64,000 nt of DNA from Candidatus Binatia bacterium (lineage in GTDB: Bacteria; Desulfobacterota; Binatia; UBA12015). Where the stretch lies: positions 248,001-312,000 of the forward strand of contig JAQWJE010000008.1 of the NCBI GenBank assembly GCA_029248525.1. Direction: 5' to 3'. Positions 43,749 through 51,495 of the stretch are shown in pieces. Within the stretch, counting starts at the first letter, position 1. Every line of letters begins with the position of its first letter. The notes below the pieces were generated by a model that was not told where the DNA came from, searched no databases, and saw nothing but the letters and a program-made list of their open reading frames with translations. A program made the translations under genes and the position numbers.

Positions 43749-45482
43749 ATGATGAGTGAAAACGACGATCCGTCGATGCTTGACGACGATTTCAGCAAGC
43801 TCTTCGAGGAGAGCCTGAAGTCCGTGAAGCCGGGCGAGGTTGTCACTGGAGAAGTGGTTCAGGTTTTGAACGGCTTCGTGACAGTTGATATCGGTTATAA
43901 ATCTGAAGGTCAGGTTCCCATTGCGGAGTTCCGGGACCGGGAAGGTAACGCCGAGGTTGAAGTAGGCAGCCAGATCGAGGTCTTCTTTGAAGGCAGTGAC
44001 GGCGAAACGGGGATTGTGAAGCTTTCCCGGATCAAGGCTGAGCAGGCCAAGGTCTGGGGCGAAGTGGAAATAGCCTACAACGAAGGTCGGCCCGTCGAGG
44101 GTCTGATCGTCGGTAAGGTCAAGGGTGGACTCAAGGTCGATATCGGCGTTGGAGCCTTCCTGCCCGGGTCGCATGCCGACCTGCGCCCGACCCGAAACCT
44201 GGATCGATTTATTGGTCAGCGTGGCCGGTTCGCGATCCTGAAGTTCAACCGTCAACGGGGTAATGTCGTTGTGTCTCGACGTAGCGTGCTCGAGACGGAA
44301 AGAGCTTCCCTCAAGGAAGAGACCCTGCGCGTGCTCGAAGAGGGGATTATCCTCGAGGGCACGGTCAAGAATATCACCGATTACGGCGCCTTCGTTGATC
44401 TCGGTGGCATCGATGGTCTGCTGCATATCACGGATATGTCGTGGGGCCGGATCTCGCACCCCTCCGAGGTGATCGAGGCGGGTGATCAGGTCAAAGTCGT
44501 TGTACTGAAATACGATCCCGAGCGAGAGCGTGTTTCTCTGGGGATGAAGCAGATTCAGCCGGATCCCTGGGTGGAGGCCGCAGGCCGCTATCCGATCGGT
44601 GGCCGCGCCACCGGCAAGGTCGTCAGCCTCACCGACTACGGTGCCTTCATCGAGTTGGAAAAGGGTGTCGAGGGATTGATCCACGTTTCGGAGATGTCCT
44701 GGACCAAGCGGGTCACGCACCCGTCCAAGCTTCTGGAACTCCAGGCCGAGGTCGAAGTTCAGGTCCTCGATGTGGACCCCGCGAACCGCAGGATTTCGCT
44801 CGGTCTCAAGCAGGTCGAGCCCAACCCCTGGGAGACGGTTCGTCTCAACCACCCGATTGGGAGCCAGATCAAGGGTGTGGTCAAGAGCATTACGGACTTC
44901 GGTGTTTTCGTCGGAGTCGAGGACGGCATCGACGGTCTGGTGCATATCTCGGATCTGCAGTGGACCAAGAAGATCCGCCACCCGTCGGAACTCTTCAACA
45001 AGGGCGACGAGATCGATGCGATCGTGCTGGGAGTGGACGTCGAGAACGAGCGCGTCTCTCTCGGTGTGAAGCAATTGTCGAACGACCCTTGGGAGGGTCT
45101 CGAGAGTCGTTTCCCGAATGGCTCCAAGATTACCGGTCCGGTCACGAGCGTGACGGATTTTGGTGTCTTCGTTCAAATCGAAGAAGGCATCGAGGGTCTG
45201 GTGCACGTTTCGCAGATCGCCAACGAGCGCATCGATCGACCAGCAGAGCATTTTCAGGTCGGCGAAGTCATCGAATGCGAGATCCTCAATATCGATCTGC
45301 GGGAACGCAAGATCGGGTTGTCGGTGCGGGCATTGCGCCGGACCGAAGAGCGGGCCGAGATGGCCGCTTATATGGATCGCGAGGGCGAGGGCGGACGCTT
45401 TACGCTCGGGGATTCTCTTGGTGAACAGCTGCAAAGCGTGACGCCAAGGAAAACCGAGGGCGAGCCCGAGTCGGACGGCTGA
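43749..45482 (+). CDS. rpsA: 30S ribosomal protein S1
   Basis: This 577-residue protein has six S1 OB-fold repeats, beginning near residues 30, 114, 199, 284, 371 and 456, each with a strand of the form G.v..(D/T)(Y/F)GxFv, for example NITDYGAFVDLG. It helps the ribosome bind mRNAs with structured leaders. The last 40 residues are acidic and Gly-rich. A second ATG at 43752 is an alternative start. Its place after cmk is conserved across proteobacteria. A minus-strand 791-codon shadow runs opposite it because of the repeats. Confidence 0.97.
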   Translation: MMSENDDPSMLDDDFSKLFEESLKSVKPGEVVTGEVVQVLNGFVTVDIGYKSEGQVPIAEFRDREGNAEVEVGSQIEVFFEGSDGETGIVKLSRIKAEQAKVWGEVEIAYNEGRPVEGLIVGKVKGGLKVDIGVGAFLPGSHADLRPTRNLDRFIGQRGRFAILKFNRQRGNVVVSRRSVLETERASLKEETLRVLEEGIILEGTVKNITDYGAFVDLGGIDGLLHITDMSWGRISHPSEVIEAGDQVKVVVLKYDPERERVSLGMKQIQPDPWVEAAGRYPIGGRATGKVVSLTDYGAFIELEKGVEGLIHVSEMSWTKRVTHPSKLLELQAEVEVQVLDVDPANRRISLGLKQVEPNPWETVRLNHPIGSQIKGVVKSITDFGVFVGVEDGIDGLVHISDLQWTKKIRHPSELFNKGDEIDAIVLGVDVENERVSLGVKQLSNDPWEGLESRFPNGSKITGPVTSVTDFGVFVQIEEGIEGLVHVSQIANERIDRPAEHFQVGEVIECEILNIDLRERKIGLSVRALRRTEERAEMAAYMDREGEGGRFTLGDSLGEQLQSVTPRKTEGEPESDG

Positions 45483-45493
45483 GCGAAGGGACC

Positions 45494-46459
45494 GTGGCAG
45501 GTACTCCCTCGAGAAGGGCCTTTGGCCTGCTCTTTGGTTTTGTCCTTCTCTTTTTCCTCTCGGCCTATCTTGTAGGCCGAGTGGGAAAAGGCGGAGACTC
45601 GTCGTGGTCTGCCGGCCCGTCGATTGGGGTTGTGCACCTTACCGGCGAGATTGCATCGTCTGATGATTTCGTCAGCTCGATCCAGAGTGCCCGGGACGAT
45701 GCTTCCGTAAAGGCGGTCATCGTTCGCGTTGATTCACCTGGTGGGCAGGTGGCCCCGTCGCAGGAGATGTATCAGGCCCTGCGCGAACTCAGTGACCTGA
45801 AACCGACAATCGCCAGTCTCGGCTCGGTGGCTGCTTCGGGCGGGTATTACGTGGCTGCCGCCGCGAACACTGTGGTTGCCAACCCGGGTTCCTTGACGGG
45901 TTCGATCGGGGTCATCCTCTCTCTCACTAATGTGACTGGTCTGATGGAAAAAGTCGGCGTCCAGTCCGAAGTGATCACGGCCGGCCGACTCAAGGATATG
46001 GGCTCTCCTTTTCGCCGATCGACCGATGCCGAACGCGAAATCTTTCAGGCGATGGCTGACGAGATCCATCAGCAGTTTATTGACGATGTAAAGACCGTCC
46101 GGCCTCTGACCCCTGATCAGATCGAGATCGTCAGCACAGGCAGGATCTTCACCGGTGCCGAAGCTCAACGAGTGGGCCTGGTGGACGTGCTCGGTGGATA
46201 CGAGGATGCGATCGCTCTTGCCGCGCAGGAAAGCGGGATTGAGGGCGTTCCCAATATCGTCCATTTCCGTGAGGCAAAAGGGCCCTGGTGGTTGCAGGCC
46301 ATTATGGAGGGATCCGCGCAGAACGCTCTGCTCCCCAAGGGCTTGATGGGCTTTCTCACCGCTCTGGATGGAGCACCAGCTACCAACACGACAACTTTGC
46401 TGTGGCGGATGCCGATTCTTTCCGATGGGTTCCTGTCGGCCTCGGAGCTTGAGCGATGA
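45494..46459 (+). CDS. sppA: Signal peptide peptidase SppA
   Basis: A 321-residue S49 serine protease anchored by an N-terminal helix (AFGLLFGFVLLFFLSAYLVG). It has the catalytic Ser in SLGSVAASGGYYVAAAANT and the catalytic Lys in GRLKDMGSPFR. It digests cleaved signal peptides in the membrane. Start is GTG. It sits between rpsA and the ihfB-like gene, which it overlaps by 4 bases. Confidence 0.92.
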   Translation: MAGTPSRRAFGLLFGFVLLFFLSAYLVGRVGKGGDSSWSAGPSIGVVHLTGEIASSDDFVSSIQSARDDASVKAVIVRVDSPGGQVAPSQEMYQALRELSDLKPTIASLGSVAASGGYYVAAAANTVVANPGSLTGSIGVILSLTNVTGLMEKVGVQSEVITAGRLKDMGSPFRRSTDAEREIFQAMADEIHQQFIDDVKTVRPLTPDQIEIVSTGRIFTGAEAQRVGLVDVLGGYEDAIALAAQESGIEGVPNIVHFREAKGPWWLQAIMEGSAQNALLPKGLMGFLTALDGAPATNTTTLLWRMPILSDGFLSASELER

Positions 46460-46797
46460 CCAAGCGCGAACTGATCGAGCAAGTCATTGCCGCACAGGCA
46501 GATCTCCCTCGGGTGGAAGTCGAAGGTTTGGTAAATGCCGTTTTCGAGACGCTCTCCGGCTCCATGGTGCGCGGCGAAAGAATCGAGATTCGCGGCTTCG
46601 GTAGTTTTATCGTGAAGAATCGCGATGCTCGAACTGGTCTGAACCCGAAGACGGGCGCTTCAGTCGAAGTTCCGGCCAAGCGGGTACCTTTCTTCAAGGC
46701 AGGCAAGGAACTCCGGGAACGAGTGGATGCCGAAACCGAGGCTCCCAGCATAGAGCCCTCCAGTCCGCTGGATTCTTCCGGGGAAGAGGCGATCTAG
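46456..46797 (+). CDS. ihfB: Integration host factor beta-like DNA-binding protein
   Basis: A 113-residue member of the HU/IHF family. MTKRELIEQVIAAQADLPRV, the IEIRGFGSFIVKNRDARTG arm start, and NPKTGASVEVPAKRVPFFKAGKELRERV agree with the beta chain of IHF, including the bending Pro. The C-terminal 18 residues are an acidic/Ser-rich extension. Its position after rpsA is the typical ihfB site. ihfA is not in the window. Confidence 0.85.
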   Translation: MTKRELIEQVIAAQADLPRVEVEGLVNAVFETLSGSMVRGERIEIRGFGSFIVKNRDARTGLNPKTGASVEVPAKRVPFFKAGKELRERVDAETEAPSIEPSSPLDSSGEEAI

Positions 46798-46798
46798 A

Positions 46799-47281
46799 GT
46801 GCCGGAGTCTCCGCTCTGGGCGCCTTGGCGCATGGAGTACGTTGGCGACGATGGTCCAAAGCCGGCTTGTATCTTTTGCGAGTTGCCGCACTCTTCGGAT
46901 TTGCGCTCCGCGCTGGTGCTCTCTGTCGAAGAAGACTTCGTGGTGATGCTTAACCGGTTTCCCTACAATAATGGGCATCTGATGGTGGCTCCCCGCCAAC
47001 ATACGGCCGACCTCACGGCGATCTCCGTGGACAGCTATCAGGCTCTGATGTCAGGTCTGCGTCGAGCCTGCGACGTGGTTCGCGCGGTGCTTTCGCCCGA
47101 TGGGATGAACGTGGGTATCAATCTCGGAGCGGTCGCTGGAGCAGGAATTGCGGATCACCTCCATTGGCATATCGTCCCGCGTTGGAACGGCGACACCAAC
47201 TTCATGCCGGTGCTGGGGGAGACGCGTGTGATGCCGCAGCATCTCGAAGCCAGCTACGATATGTTTCGCCCCCACTTCTGA
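46799..47281 (+). CDS. HIT-family nucleotide phosphorylase/hydrolase-like protein
   Basis: A 160-residue protein with the HIT signature HLHWHIVPRW and an N-terminal CIFCELP motif that often binds zinc. Its length and the WAPWRMEYV start fit the AP4A-phosphorylase-like HIT group. The start is GTG one base after the ihfB-like stop. Physiological substrate is not shown. Confidence 0.85.
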   Translation: MPESPLWAPWRMEYVGDDGPKPACIFCELPHSSDLRSALVLSVEEDFVVMLNRFPYNNGHLMVAPRQHTADLTAISVDSYQALMSGLRRACDVVRAVLSPDGMNVGINLGAVAGAGIADHLHWHIVPRWNGDTNFMPVLGETRVMPQHLEASYDMFRPHF

Positions 47282-47321
47282 TCGTCTTGCTCTGACCCCG
47301 CCGCTCGCGGCATGATGGTGC

Positions 47322-48767
47322 ATGGATGATTCCAACCCGTCGAATTCCGCCCGACCTGTGTCCCTCGGAGCCCTCCGGAGCTCGGACTACCAATCTCGCC
47401 CGATCCGTCAGGAACTCCGTGAGAATCTGATTCGTCGGATGGAATCGGGAGTTGGTCTGGCGGGTGGCTTGTTGGGGTACGAGGAGAGTGTTTTTCCCGA
47501 GATTGAAAACGCAATTCTCTCCGGTCACCATATGGTGCTTCTAGGGGAGCGTGGGCAGGGGAAATCACGACTGATACGTGCCTTGGTCTCTCTTTTGGAT
47601 GCCGAAGCACCGATCGTGGCGGGTTGCGATCTTCATTGCGACCCGCTCGCCCCGATTTGCAGAGCGTGTCGAGAAAAAATCGCGGCTCTGGGCGACGCAA
47701 CAGAAGTCGCCTGGGTTTCGCGGGAGGATCGTTATAACGAGAAATTGGCGACCCCGGACGTGACGATGGCCGATTTGATCGGTGAAGTTGATCCGATCAA
47801 GATAGCCGAGGGACGACATCTCGATGATGAGGAGGCGATCCATTTCGGGCTGGTCCCCAGAGCTCATCGCGGCATCTTTGCGATCAATGAACTGCCGGAC
47901 CTGATGGAGAAAATTCAGGTGGGTTTGTTTAACCTGATGGAGGAGCGCGATGTGCAGATTCGTGGATTTTCGGTGCGACTCCCGGTCGATGTGCTCGTGC
48001 TCGCGACTGCGAACCCGGAGGACTACACCAGCAGGGGTCGTATCATCACCCCGCTCAAGGACCGTTTTGACGCACAGATTCGGACCCACTACCCGAGAGA
48101 TCTTGCGACAGAGATCGCCATCCTCAATCAGGAGGTTGATCTGGAGTCTCGCGGCGACCGCACCGTGCTTGTGCCGGATTTCATGAAGTCGATTATCGCT
48201 CGGCTCACGTTCGCGGCGCGTGAAGCTCCCGAGATCAACCAGAGCTCCGGCGTGAGTGTCCGGGTGACCATCAACAACTTCGAGACATTGCTCGCAAACG
48301 CAGAGCGACGATCCGTCCGAAACAGCGAGTCGGTGATCGTCCCGCGTGTCTCCGACCTTCCTGCCGTGGCGGCTTCAATGCTCGGAAAGGTGGAGCTGGA
48401 GTACGGGGCCGAGGGTTTGGGCGATGATGTGCGCCTGCTGGAGAGGCTTTTGGGTTGTGCTGTGCGCGACGAGTTCGAGAAACTCCCGCCGATGGAGGGG
48501 TTGGCGGCAGTCCAGGAATGGTTTGCTGCGGGTGGCGGGGTTGAGGTTTCGGATGCAATGCCTTCGGATGAATATGGTGAGGCTCTCGAGGGAATCGAGG
48601 GGCTGGGCGATGCGGTTCGTCACCTTGCCGTTACCGAAGAGCCGGCGATACTGGCGTCCTGGGTCGAGTTTCTCCTCGAAGGTCTTCATCTGAACGAGAA
48701 ACTCAACAAGGAATCTTTCGGGACGCGCGCTGACAAGGTCCGCTACGGTGAAACGGTTACGGCCTGA
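47322..48767 (+). CDS. MoxR-like AAA+ ATPase with Cys4 insert (magnesium-chelatase-like)
   Basis: A 481-residue AAA+ ATPase. Walker A GERGQGKSRLI lies near residue 75, Walker B-like GIFAINELPDL near 186 and sensor LATANPED near 226. Between Walker A and B is a C-x3-C-x6-C-x2-C cluster (CDLHCDPLAPICRAC, about 102-116), which looks like a metal site. The protein resembles MoxR/ChlI proteins that work with a VWA partner, and such a partner follows 2 bases after the stop. From memory it resembles the mycobacterial Rv0958/Rv0959 pair. The target is unknown; assembly or metal insertion for a partner protein is typical of the family. Confidence 0.75.
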   Translation: MDDSNPSNSARPVSLGALRSSDYQSRPIRQELRENLIRRMESGVGLAGGLLGYEESVFPEIENAILSGHHMVLLGERGQGKSRLIRALVSLLDAEAPIVAGCDLHCDPLAPICRACREKIAALGDATEVAWVSREDRYNEKLATPDVTMADLIGEVDPIKIAEGRHLDDEEAIHFGLVPRAHRGIFAINELPDLMEKIQVGLFNLMEERDVQIRGFSVRLPVDVLVLATANPEDYTSRGRIITPLKDRFDAQIRTHYPRDLATEIAILNQEVDLESRGDRTVLVPDFMKSIIARLTFAAREAPEINQSSGVSVRVTINNFETLLANAERRSVRNSESVIVPRVSDLPAVAASMLGKVELEYGAEGLGDDVRLLERLLGCAVRDEFEKLPPMEGLAAVQEWFAAGGGVEVSDAMPSDEYGEALEGIEGLGDAVRHLAVTEEPAILASWVEFLLEGLHLNEKLNKESFGTRADKVRYGETVTA

Positions 48768-48769
48768 TC

Positions 48770-50365
48770 ATGCGGGTTGCACGATATATTGCCTGGGACG
48801 GGCGACAGGAATTACGGCTCGATCCGGACGAGATTTTTCAGGCGTTTGCCGATGCCTTGTCCCGGACCGACGATGCGACGGCCGCTCTGGAGATGCTGCT
48901 CCGTGACGGTTTTGACGGGGCCGAGGCGCGGCTCATCGGCCTCGATGAACTTCGCGAAGAGTTGGCTGAGGAACGGCGCCGACTCGAAGAATCCGTGAAT
49001 CTGGACCGTGCGCTGGACGAGCTTCGCGAGCGCTTCGACGAGGCAGTGCGCAGCGAGAGACAAGCTCGTGAAACCTCGGCGGGAGATGAGGCGCGTCGCC
49101 GAGAGGAACAAGCCTTTCTCGATGACCTGGGCGGTAAGCTTTCGACCGCGTTGGAGCGGATCCTTGCGAGGCATGAGTTTGCCGAAGCGGAAGCCCAACG
49201 GGAGTTGGAAAGAATGGCGTCGGATCTGGACTCGATTCGGCGGGTAGAGGAGGCCCAGCGGCGCCTCTCGCGACGATTGCGCGGGCCCGAGTCCCTGGAT
49301 TTCGAACAGACGCTGGAGTTTCTCGACCGTCTCGAGGCCCTTGAGCGGCTGGAGGAGGCGTTGGCCAACGGCGATCTATCGTCTGTCGATCCGGCCGACC
49401 TGGGAAGCCTGCTCGGAGCCGAGGCGCAGGCGGGGCTCGAGGCTCTGCAGGGTATGGTTCTGATGCTTCAGGAGTCTGGGCACCTGCGGGAGAGAGAAGG
49501 GCGTGTTGAGTTGACCCCGCAGGCGGTGCGAAAGCTTGGTCAGTTGGCATTGCGCGATATTTACGAGGACTTGATGCGCGATCGATCGGGTGGACACGAG
49601 TCGCGACAGACAGGAGCCGGCGCGCCGTCTCTCGAGCGTGTGAGGCCGTGGGACTTTGGCGACCCCTTGCGATTGGCACTCGTGCCGACATTGATGGGGG
49701 CGGTGCGACGAGGGGGCGGAAGTCCGCTCAACCTCGAACCCTCGGATTTTGTGATTCGGGAAACAGAGCAGGAGACATCGGTCGCGACGGTCCTGCTTCT
49801 GGACATGAGCTGGTCGATGAGCTGGGAGGGCCGCTTTGTGGCAGCGAAGAAGGTCGCGCTGGCGCTCGAAACATTGGTGCGGACTCGGTTTCCCAATGAT
49901 TATTTTGGAATGGTCGGGTTCTATACAAAGGCCGTCGAGCTGACGCCGTTGACGCTGCCTGAGGCGACCTGGAGCATGGGCGACCCCTTTACCAATCTGC
50001 AGGATGGTCTGAGGATGGCGGGGCGCCTCTTGCAGCGTCACGCCGGCCGGAACCAGCAAATTATTGTCATCACCGATGGGCAGCCCACGGCATATTATGT
50101 GGGCGGGCAACTCCACTGCGAGTGGCCGATGTCCATGGGCGGCGTATCGCGACGGGCCGCCGAGGCCACCTTGGGAGAGGTCGCGCGCCTCACGCGACGC
50201 GGCGTCACCATCAATACCTTCATGCTGGACGATTCTGCCGGGTTGCGGGCCTTCGTGGACGAGATGACAAGAATTAATCGGGGCCGCGCGCTCTATACCC
50301 GGCCCGACCAGCTGGGATCCTACCTGATGGTCGATTATCTGGGCCGAAAGACCAAAAGGCTTTAA
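48770..50365 (+). CDS. VWA-domain protein, partner of MoxR-like ATPase
   Basis: This 531-residue protein has a long helical, Glu/Arg-rich N-terminal part (about 1-230), consistent with a coiled coil, and a C-terminal von Willebrand A domain with MIDAS DMSWSMS near residue 344, a second metal-binding Thr region and ITDGQPTAYYV. It probably works with the preceding ATPase as a CoxE/BchD-like pair. There is no signal peptide. It ends in TTAA, shared with the convergent esterase stop. Confidence 0.78.
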   Translation: MRVARYIAWDGRQELRLDPDEIFQAFADALSRTDDATAALEMLLRDGFDGAEARLIGLDELREELAEERRRLEESVNLDRALDELRERFDEAVRSERQARETSAGDEARRREEQAFLDDLGGKLSTALERILARHEFAEAEAQRELERMASDLDSIRRVEEAQRRLSRRLRGPESLDFEQTLEFLDRLEALERLEEALANGDLSSVDPADLGSLLGAEAQAGLEALQGMVLMLQESGHLREREGRVELTPQAVRKLGQLALRDIYEDLMRDRSGGHESRQTGAGAPSLERVRPWDFGDPLRLALVPTLMGAVRRGGGSPLNLEPSDFVIRETEQETSVATVLLLDMSWSMSWEGRFVAAKKVALALETLVRTRFPNDYFGMVGFYTKAVELTPLTLPEATWSMGDPFTNLQDGLRMAGRLLQRHAGRNQQIIVITDGQPTAYYVGGQLHCEWPMSMGGVSRRAAEATLGEVARLTRRGVTINTFMLDDSAGLRAFVDEMTRINRGRALYTRPDQLGSYLMVDYLGRKTKRL

Positions 50366-51288
50366 TCGAGGAGCCGATCGTCGGGCTTCGTCTCGCGCAG
50401 TTCAAGGTCGGCCAAGCCGTTGCCGAATGCTTTACCGAGGTCGATATAGCCGGCTGCGTTGAAGTGCCAGAAGTCCGAGAACCCGTATCCGTCGCTGCTG
50501 GTGATCAGGACGGTGTTTTCGTCTTCGCGGGCAAAGTGAGTTTGAGCCGCCCTGATTCGATCGAGATGCTTCCAGAAATGTTCGGGGAGTTGAGACGGAG
50601 AGACACGCCCGATTGCAACGTCCAAGTCGTCCTTGCCGAGAGTCCGCCGGACCTCTCCAAGTAAGTGGCTCAGGTTGGCATGATAGCGGTCGGCGATTTC
50701 CGGCGTATGGTTGGCGTCGCTTTCCCCTTGCATCCAGGCGATTCCTGTCGGGATCAATTTGTCCGGTTCCCCATCGCCGTCAATATCCTTGTCTGCGCTT
50801 GCTGGGTGGAGGGCTTTGAGAAAATGATCAAACTGGTTCGTTGGTTCGAAGGACGGGTCCCAGCAGCCGAACTTCTTGGCGGCGGCGGGGTCGATGGAGG
50901 TCCCGCCGTTGGCATATTTCAGGATGGCGATCCGTCTGTCGGGGAAGCGTCCAGCGATCGTTTGGGCAAAAGTTAATTCCATCCCGAAGCGATCAGAGTA
51001 TTTGTTGCTGGTGCCGTCGGATCGAAATCGATGACCGTGTCCGGGTCTCAGTGTTGCCCAAATGCCGTTTCCTCCGGCGGGGGAACCGTCTGCGGCAGCA
51101 TTGCCGTGAAAGATCAGAACTTCATTTTGTGGCTGGGCAAGCGTGGGAGGGAGTTTATCGATCAGCCCGAACCCTTCCATGTTGGATTGTCCCGACAGGA
51201 GATAGAGGTGGAAGTCGGTGGCATCGGCGGATGTTGATGTCACGGAAATTGCCAACAAACCCGCGAGCAAGCGCAAACTCATTGTCAT
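50362..51288 (-). CDS. Sialate O-acetylesterase-like secreted esterase (SASA family)
   Basis: A 308-residue protein with a signal peptide (MTMSLRLLAGLLAISVTSTS) and the SASA esterase domain: nucleophile block LYLLSGQSNMEGFG, ILKYANGGTSI, WMQGESDA and DFWHFNAAGY near the C-terminus with the catalytic Asp/His. A DIDGDGEPDK segment looks like a calcium-binding loop. It may deacetylate a carbohydrate. The start is ATG at 51288 or two codons later at 51282. It is single, on the minus strand, and ends by overlapping the VWA gene. Confidence 0.85.
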   Translation of the reverse strand: MTMSLRLLAGLLAISVTSTSADATDFHLYLLSGQSNMEGFGLIDKLPPTLAQPQNEVLIFHGNAAADGSPAGGNGIWATLRPGHGHRFRSDGTSNKYSDRFGMELTFAQTIAGRFPDRRIAILKYANGGTSIDPAAAKKFGCWDPSFEPTNQFDHFLKALHPASADKDIDGDGEPDKLIPTGIAWMQGESDANHTPEIADRYHANLSHLLGEVRRTLGKDDLDVAIGRVSPSQLPEHFWKHLDRIRAAQTHFAREDENTVLITSSDGYGFSDFWHFNAAGYIDLGKAFGNGLADLELRETKPDDRLLD

Positions 51289-51306
51289 ATACTGTATCCG
51301 TATACG
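51289..51306. promoter_or_regulatory. Two adjacent palindromes before the esterase start
   Basis: ATACTGTAT (51289-51297) and CGTATACG (51299-51306) are each palindromic and are separated by one base, directly upstream of the esterase ATG. They could be an operator for a TetR-like repressor or part of a promoter. No such regulator is in the window. Confidence 0.35.
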
Positions 51307-51495
51307 ATTCTCACTAATCGCCATAGCGGATTTCGCTCGGGGGCCGGGGTTTTTGCGGGATCAAGGTGGGTAGAATCCCTCTGGCAGGGCGCGGCGGTCG
51401 ATGCACGGGCCGGTGAAAAGTCGAGTACCAAACCAAATTGCCCCCGGCGTTTGCGGATAGTATCTCTGCAAGGCAAACAGAAGCAGGTTGATTTG

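Noticed and set aside
43059-45434. 791-codon minus-strand frame opposite cmk and rpsA
   Set aside because: Its internal repeats mirror the six S1 domains of rpsA and carry no independent signal.
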